NCBI RefSeq assembly: GCF_000372725.1
Contig: NW_005195940.1
Span: forward strand, 319,232-383,231
Length of the DNA: 64,000 bases
DNA from: Emiliania huxleyi CCMP1516
Taxonomy: Eukaryota > Haptophyta > Isochrysidales > Noelaerhabdaceae
Direction of reading: 5' to 3'
Positions 59,446 to 64,000 of the stretch are shown here, piece after piece (position 1 is the stretch's first letter; every line of letters starts with the position of its first letter). Under the pieces are notes generated by a model. The model ran no database searches, had not been told where the DNA came from, and was given only the letters and a program-made list of their open reading frames with translations. A program made the position numbers and the translations under genes.

Positions 59446-61167
59446 TCACTGGCTCCCAGTTCCATCACAATCAGTAGTATTGTCGCGGGTCGGGGTACCG
59501 GATGGGTGGCATTGAAGCCCGAGGGGTGCGGAAGGCGCACGGCGGGGGCCGGCTTCGGGGTGGAGGTGAAGCCGGCCGCCGCCACCGGGGGCCGCCGCGC
59601 CGTAGAGCGGCCCGTCGGTCTTCCTACCGGCGGTGCGCGCGGCCGCGCTCGGAGGCGCTGATTGCTCGGTCGCGCGGGGCCGGGTGACTCGCCCGCTGGA
59701 AGGGTGGTGCACGGGGTTTGCGGCGGGGTCCCCAACGTCCCCGGGGCGGCCCTGCTGGCGGGCCGCCGCCGCCGCCAGGGCGGCCCTGATGACGGAGAGC
59801 TCGGGGTGCTCGGTGTCGCTCTCTATCTCGTCGAAGAGGTTGCTTGCCTCCTGCTCCAGGGCTCGTGCCCGTGCCTTGTCCCGCAGGGTCCGGACCTGCG
59901 CGCGGATGTGCTCGAACTCCGCTTGCATCTCCGCGAGCTCGGTGCGGTCCGCCCGCCTCTCGGGCCCGAGGGACGTGCCGTCCAGGGCGACGTAGCAATC
60001 TCCCTTGTCTGAGGGAAGACCGCCTTCCGTGTCTGCCTCCTTCCCCACAGTCCGCTGCGGTGGGGTCGACGAGTCGCACCGTGCGACGTGCTTGTGCATC
60101 TCGTGCAACGCTGGGGGCTTGCACGTGCGGAGGGCACGTGCCCCGGGCGCGGCGCCCGCCTGGACACCGCCGTCCAGGGCAGCCGGCGTCAGGAGCGCTC
60201 GGCTCTGCAGTCGCGACCGCTCCCCCTCGAGGGCACCCTCGCCGGGTGCACCGTACGCCTTGTCGCTTGGCGGTGGCGCGAAGTGCCACCGCGCGTCGTA
60301 GTACCACTGCGTGCCGTGGCCTCGTGGCTCGTGGCGGGGGTCGTGACCCGCGCCGAGGGCCTCCTTGGCGTCGTATGCCACGTGCATGCCTACAGGAGCG
60401 TGCGCCCCTGCAGCGTGGATCCTGACTTGGCTCGCGACGCTCGCGCTGTCGTCACGATCCGGTGCTCCGGGGGCCCATGCCCTCGGTGGGTCGTCTGACC
60501 CCATGGTTGTGTAGTTTGCCTCGGCGTCTCCCGCCGGTGCGTTCCCTGGGGCTCCCCACAATGGGGAACCCACGGCCGATCTCGCAGCCCATGCCGCTGT
60601 GTCCAGCCCTCGGTCGGTCTCGAGATACGCCCCCCATGGGTCCGCTTCGACGAGTCCGCCCGAGCCGTTGGGCTGGTAGGATGTATGGTCCGCCTCGACG
60701 TTTCCCGTCGACGCGCTCCCCAGGGCTCCCGCCGATTGGGAACCCACGGACGATGCCGCAGCCCATGCCGCTGCATCTAACCCTTGGGGTTGGTCATGCC
60801 CGTGCGCCCCCTGAGGGTGCGGCTCGGGCCAGCCCGGGTCGTTAGACCCGGAGGTTGCGTTGCTCATCACATCGTCGTCCCCCGACGATGCGCTTCCCCA
60901 GGACTCCTCTCGCAAGGGGCCAACAGGAGGAGGCGCGTCCCCTGACATGGGCGCTGCTCTCTCCACTGGAGGGTGGATTTCCACCCGCGGACTCGCTCCG
61001 TGTCTAGGGTACCGAGGCTCCACCCCCCCCCCCTTGGGGCCTCGTCTTTTCGTGCCAAACCAGCCGATCTCGGCCCGTCGTTCTCCGCTCGCGCCGGCCG
61101 CCCATGCGCTCGCGGGGCTCCCCGACGGGGCGGGCCTCGTGCTGATGGACCCAGCCGAGGTGCCCAA
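59446..61167 (-). CDS. unrecognised 573-residue protein with internal duplication
   Basis: One continuous frame from ATG 61167 to a stop at 59446. Acidic and Ala/Gly/Pro-rich at first. Two ~57-residue copies share GLD(A/T)AAWAA, SVGS, GNVEADHTS and QPNGSGG-type words (about 60780-60480). In the middle are YYDARWHFAPPPSDKAYG and CKPPALHEMHKHVARC. Then comes a strong coiled coil (RTELAEMQAEFEHIRAQVRT, LRDKARARALEQEASNLFDE) and a basic Pro-rich tail. No known domain. The layout (disordered head, coiled coil, basic tail) is also seen in gag-like or ORF1-like proteins of mobile elements, but no polymerase lies nearby. It could equally be a host scaffold protein. Three residues at the far N-terminus may not be the true start. 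Confidence 0.5.
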   Translation of the reverse strand: MGTSAGSISTRPAPSGSPASAWAAGASGERRAEIGWFGTKRRGPKGGGVEPRYPRHGASPRVEIHPPVERAAPMSGDAPPPVGPLREESWGSASSGDDDVMSNATSGSNDPGWPEPHPQGAHGHDQPQGLDAAAWAAASSVGSQSAGALGSASTGNVEADHTSYQPNGSGGLVEADPWGAYLETDRGLDTAAWAARSAVGSPLWGAPGNAPAGDAEANYTTMGSDDPPRAWAPGAPDRDDSASVASQVRIHAAGAHAPVGMHVAYDAKEALGAGHDPRHEPRGHGTQWYYDARWHFAPPPSDKAYGAPGEGALEGERSRLQSRALLTPAALDGGVQAGAAPGARALRTCKPPALHEMHKHVARCDSSTPPQRTVGKEADTEGGLPSDKGDCYVALDGTSLGPERRADRTELAEMQAEFEHIRAQVRTLRDKARARALEQEASNLFDEIESDTEHPELSVIRAALAAAAARQQGRPGDVGDPAANPVHHPSSGRVTRPRATEQSAPPSAAARTAGRKTDGPLYGAAAPGGGGRLHLHPEAGPRRAPSAPLGLQCHPSGTPTRDNTTDCDGTGSQ

Positions 61168-62287
61168 CCAGTTGGAGAGGCGCCGACGCGCCGCGCGCGA
61201 CCACCAGCCAGCTTTTCAGCGAGGCCGAGCACGGTGCGTCGAAAGAGTCGACAGTCAAAGTAGCAGCCGCTTTTTTGCCTCTTTTTGAGCGCTGCTGCTG
61301 CACACCCAGCCCACCAGTGATACGAGACGCACCGGATCCACCCCGTCGCGAGCTTGACCGTCACCCCGGTGACCGCCCACAGGTGGCGGATCGAAGCGCC
61401 ACTCATCGCTGCTTTCGTGCGCCTGGCTCTCAGAGGGCCCCTGCGGCTCTCGCTCGCCGCGTGACCGCCGCCGACAGCATCTGCTCGGTCGTGCCCGCCG
61501 GCGCGGAGCTGCGCGACGTCGAATTGTTCGGCGGCTCGACCGCCGGCGCGCCCACCCTCGCCTCCTGCGCGCCTCACACACAGTATTCACCTCGCGCGCG
61601 GCCGACAAAGTGAGCGCACGACCACCTCCCTCTCAATGACGCTCTGACCGATGCACAGCCCATTCGTTCTCGCCGAGAAGACGCTCGGAGCGCCCAACTT
61701 TGCCTCGTGCGGCCATCAAACAGGCGCGTTGCCTCCCATCTCCGCACTTCCCATCTACCCCCACACTGCCACTGCCGGGGACGCGCAGATGCGACTCCCG
61801 GGCCCGCTCACCTCACCCGAGCCCCGCCGACCAGGCACGGCCCGACGAACCCGCCGGGAAGGAGCTGGCCGAGCCATCGCCGGCCTCCCTGCCGGCTCAT
61901 GACCGCTCAAAAGGTCGCTCACCCGCCCGTCGCTTGCCGCCCCTCTCCCAGCCCTTGCCGGCGACAGGATCACGAACCTAGGGCTCAGTTCCGTCTCCCC
62001 CCCCTCCCTCCTGTAGGCAGGCCGTCCCGCGCTGGCGGGAAGAGGCGCGCCGAGCCATCCGCGACGTCCCGGCGAGCTCATGGGCCCCCAAAAGGTCGCA
62101 CCGGCCCGTGGCTCCGCCGTCGGCTCCGCCGCGAGCGGCGACGGTGAGGCCGCCGGTGCTCGCCTATACCGGCTAGTGTGGAGCCCTCAGTGTAGTTGCG
62201 TGTTGTACTAGTGATGCTGCACTAGGCGGCCCGTTTTTAGCAAAAAGCAGATACCACATCGCGTGTGGCCGTCGAAAAACCGCATCT
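61168..62287. other. no supported gene
   Basis: The segment 61780-62110 holds two related blocks (GCCGAGCCATC(G/C)(G/C)CG(G/A)C and GGCTCATGACCGCTCAAAAGG / GAGCTCATGGGCCCCCAAAAG), an imperfect ~170-bp duplication. No coding signal recognised. Confidence 0.45.
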
Positions 62288-62584
62288 TTGCCCGTCTGGG
62301 ACCTCTTCGTACGGCTCCAAAAACCGCTCCTTAACGACGACTACGCGGCCCTGCGGTCGATCTGCGCCTTCTCAGCGGTGGAAGGGATGTGGGCGGTACG
62401 TGCGGACCGCGTGGTGCTGCGATGGCTTGACGAGTGCGACTCCCAGCGTCGACTTTTCGACCCCACGGAGCCTCTGCTGCTCCGGGGGGGGGGGTCTGCA
62501 GACCACCCGGCCGAACTTCAGAGTCGCGGTGCTCCTCAAATACCGCTCAAACGCCCACGATGTTGTGGAGGGGACATATGCTGA
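62288..62584 (+). CDS. possible gene fragment
   Basis: The frame reads VWDLFVRLQKPLLNDDYAAL, RSICAFSAVEGMWAVRADRV and LRWLDECDSQRRLFDPTEPL, which has the feel of a real helical protein. It then runs into a G-run and loses that character. No start, stop or family can be supported. Possibly a relic. Confidence 0.25.
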   Translation: MPVWDLFVRLQKPLLNDDYAALRSICAFSAVEGMWAVRADRVVLRWLDECDSQRRLFDPTEPLLLRGGGSADHPAELQSRGAPQIPLKRPRCCGGDIC

Positions 62585-62705
62585 TGATCCTGGCCCGATT
62601 GGTTCGCTCAGAAAGCTTCTGGGCGGTCGCTAAGGTTCGCTCCCCGCACACCGGCCCGGAGCCTGGGTACCCTAGACGTGCGAACTCGCTGTATGGGTCG
62701 CTGCC

Positions 62706-62790
62706 CCTGTAGGGCGCATCTTAGATGCATATTATCTCAAGATGCGCATATCATCTGTAGATGGGGGGGTCGCTGCCCCTGACGGCATGC
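62706..62790. repeat. inverted partner of the MITE-like element at 58965
   Basis: ATCTTAGATGCATATTATCT followed by the 24-bp exact match to 58996-59019 and then GGGGGGGTCGCTGCCCCTG, the counterpart of the left end there. Confidence 0.85.
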
Positions 62791-62804
62791 ACTCTGGTCT
62801 CTGC

Positions 62805-62920
62805 ACACACACACAAGACATACACGCACATGTACATGTTGTTTTGTGCATGGGCATGTCATGTGCATGTCCATGTCCATGTCCATGCCATGTGCATGTG
62901 TGTGTAGAGCCTTTTGTGAG
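62805..62920. repeat. CATGTC/CATGTG 6-bp-type repeat
   Basis: Tandem (TG)CATGTC and CATGTG hexamers. A short relative (GTACATGTACATGTGCATGT) is at 24091-24121. Confidence 0.85.
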
Positions 62921-63538
62921 TTGTGTGTGCAAGGTGCAACCCCAACCGCTAGGAAGCGTCGGTCCACGTGTGCCACGGTCGCCCACCTGCCACCACCCGC
63001 GACCCGGGCCCACGCCAAACCGTTACGAGGCAATGAAACTCCACGCACGCTGGCCAGCTCACCGATGAATGAATTATGGGGAGACATGCACATCGATGGA
63101 TGTCATGGTGGCATACGGCTTACGGCAAAACCCGCCCCCGCACATCACGCACTCTTCACACTTCAGCCGCTCCCCACGTAGAGGTGGCAGGTGCGCCCGG
63201 CTCGGTGGCACAGCAGGAGCAGCGCAAGCAGCGCCGAGCGCGGTCTCCTCTGACTGCGCGCGCGTGTGTTCTAGTATCTAGAGACAAAAAACAAAAAGAG
63301 GTCGAGTAACACCGAGCCGAGTGCGAGTACTGTCTACTGATGTAAACATGTATGCAAAGCAGCGAACACACGGACATTAACACACGACGCACGCCGTTCA
63401 CATGGCGCCATGCACACGTACGCCGCTCTTCCACTAATGAGTACACGGCACAAACACGCGAGAGGGTCGGATATGCATGGCTAGAGGCATGGGCCGTAAA
63501 ATCTACAGAGGGCGACGGCACGTGCCGTCAGAATTCCG
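62921..63538. other. no supported gene
   Basis: 3' flank of the edge gene. Nothing recognised. Confidence 0.45.
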
Positions 63539-64000
63539 TCAGTCGGAGGCGCCGCCCTCCTCCAGCAGCCGCGCCTGCTGGACCATCTTTTGCACGGCCA
63601 TGCAGTGGTGGGCCACGAGCTCGTGCGGGTACTTGACCAGCTTGTCGCAGTTGCCGTGCACCCTGGCGTGATCCTTGCCGCGCCGACAGCGCTCGCACTT
63701 TCGCGCGCGCTTGCAGAGGAAGGCGTCGCGCCCGTCGGCCGTCTGGGGGGCGAGAGGGCGGCTGTCACATCGCTTGCTAAGGCAGAAGGGCACCCCTCCC
63801 TCCCACGCGCGCCTGGTATGCGGCCGCCACCACTGGCATGTTGATCCACATCAGCGTGGGCTTCTTGATCGGGCGGCCCTCGAAGAAAGCGCCTGCGGGA
63901 GGCAGCACTGGCGGTGGGAGCTGCGAGCGAGCAACGGAGGGAGGAGCTCGCTCCGCCGCGCCGAAGGAGCACATGTGGAGCTCGACGAGGATGGCGCCGT
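63539..64000 (-). CDS. 3' end of an unrecognised gene (runs off the window)
   Basis: Three exons in consistent phase: 64000-63962 (partial), 63892-63814 and 63742-63539, with two GC-AG introns of 69 and 71 bp. The joined protein reads ILVELHMCSFG, GAFFEGRPIKKPTLMWINMP, VVAAAYQ and TADGRDAFLCKRARKCERC, followed by KDHARVHGNCDKLVKYPHEL and VAHHCMAVQKMVQQARLLEE. The order Cys, then Gly-x-x-x-Lys-Lys-Pro-Thr, then a Cys/His cluster and a Tyr-Pro-x-x-Leu reminds me of a C-terminal module attached to some algal retroelement and methyltransferase-like proteins. I cannot confirm this, and the N-terminal part outside the window would decide it. Intron sizes and GC donors match the other genes here. 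Confidence 0.55.

Overview
The window is nuclear DNA of a GC-rich unicellular eukaryote, most likely a marine alga and probably a haptophyte. This is inference from gene style. Genes have few or very short introns, many introns start with GC instead of GT, proteins are rich in Ala, Gly and Arg, and DUF1601-like repeats are fused to a RAP domain. Microsatellites ((CA)n, (CT)n) and 10-11 bp minisatellites are everywhere. A run of (TTAGGG)n inside an intron points to a TTAGGG-type telomere. Nothing bacterial (operons, Shine-Dalgarno sites, CRISPR) is visible.

Layout. 1-3.6 kb: minisatellites and a weak minus-strand gene fragment. 3.7-6.1 kb: a LINE-like piece with an endonuclease domain, ending in a long CA tract. 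6.6-8.5 kb: a block bounded by an exact 18-bp inverted repeat. 8.6-9.1 kb: a small protein with a leader. 9.4-11.9 kb: a NIPA-type Mg2+ transporter. 12.3-15.7 kb (minus): a five-exon secreted protein with a PAN-like domain, a polyQ tract and alternating LYGKK repeats. 15.8-17.6 kb: dispersed repeats. 17.9-20.1 kb (minus): a DUF1601-like/RAP protein with a membrane helix and two ShKT-like domains. 20.3-24.2 kb: unresolved sequence, a second copy of a ~500-bp repeat and an assembly gap. 24.2-27.6 kb (minus): a 12-exon AAAP amino-acid transporter whose introns are filled with tandem repeats. 28-31.6 kb: low-complexity DNA. 31.7-33.0 kb: a secretory GT8-like glycosyltransferase with a PAN domain. 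35.3-35.8 kb: a small two-exon basic protein. 36.6-41.7 kb: DNA-transposon copies around a myristoylated LRR protein. 41.7-43.3 kb (minus): the C-terminal part of a LINE reverse transcriptase. 43.9-46.5 kb: a lipase maturation factor. 47.0-53.3 kb: a Ty1/Copia element that looks whole. 53.4-58.5 kb: a hypothetical multi-exon gene, a TPR protein and a C2H2 zinc-finger protein. 59.4-61.2 kb (minus): an unrecognised 573-residue reading frame. The right edge (63.5-64.0 kb, minus) holds the 3' end of an unrecognised three-exon gene.

The genes do not form a pathway. Several serve the secretory or membrane system: NIPA transporter, AAAP transporter, lipase maturation factor, GT8-like transferase and the PAN/LYGKK protein. 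The most striking theme is intron biology. Frame-consistent exon models give about ten GC-AG introns in four unrelated genes. Several of these start with a near copy of the first bases of the following exon, and many are stuffed with short tandem repeats.
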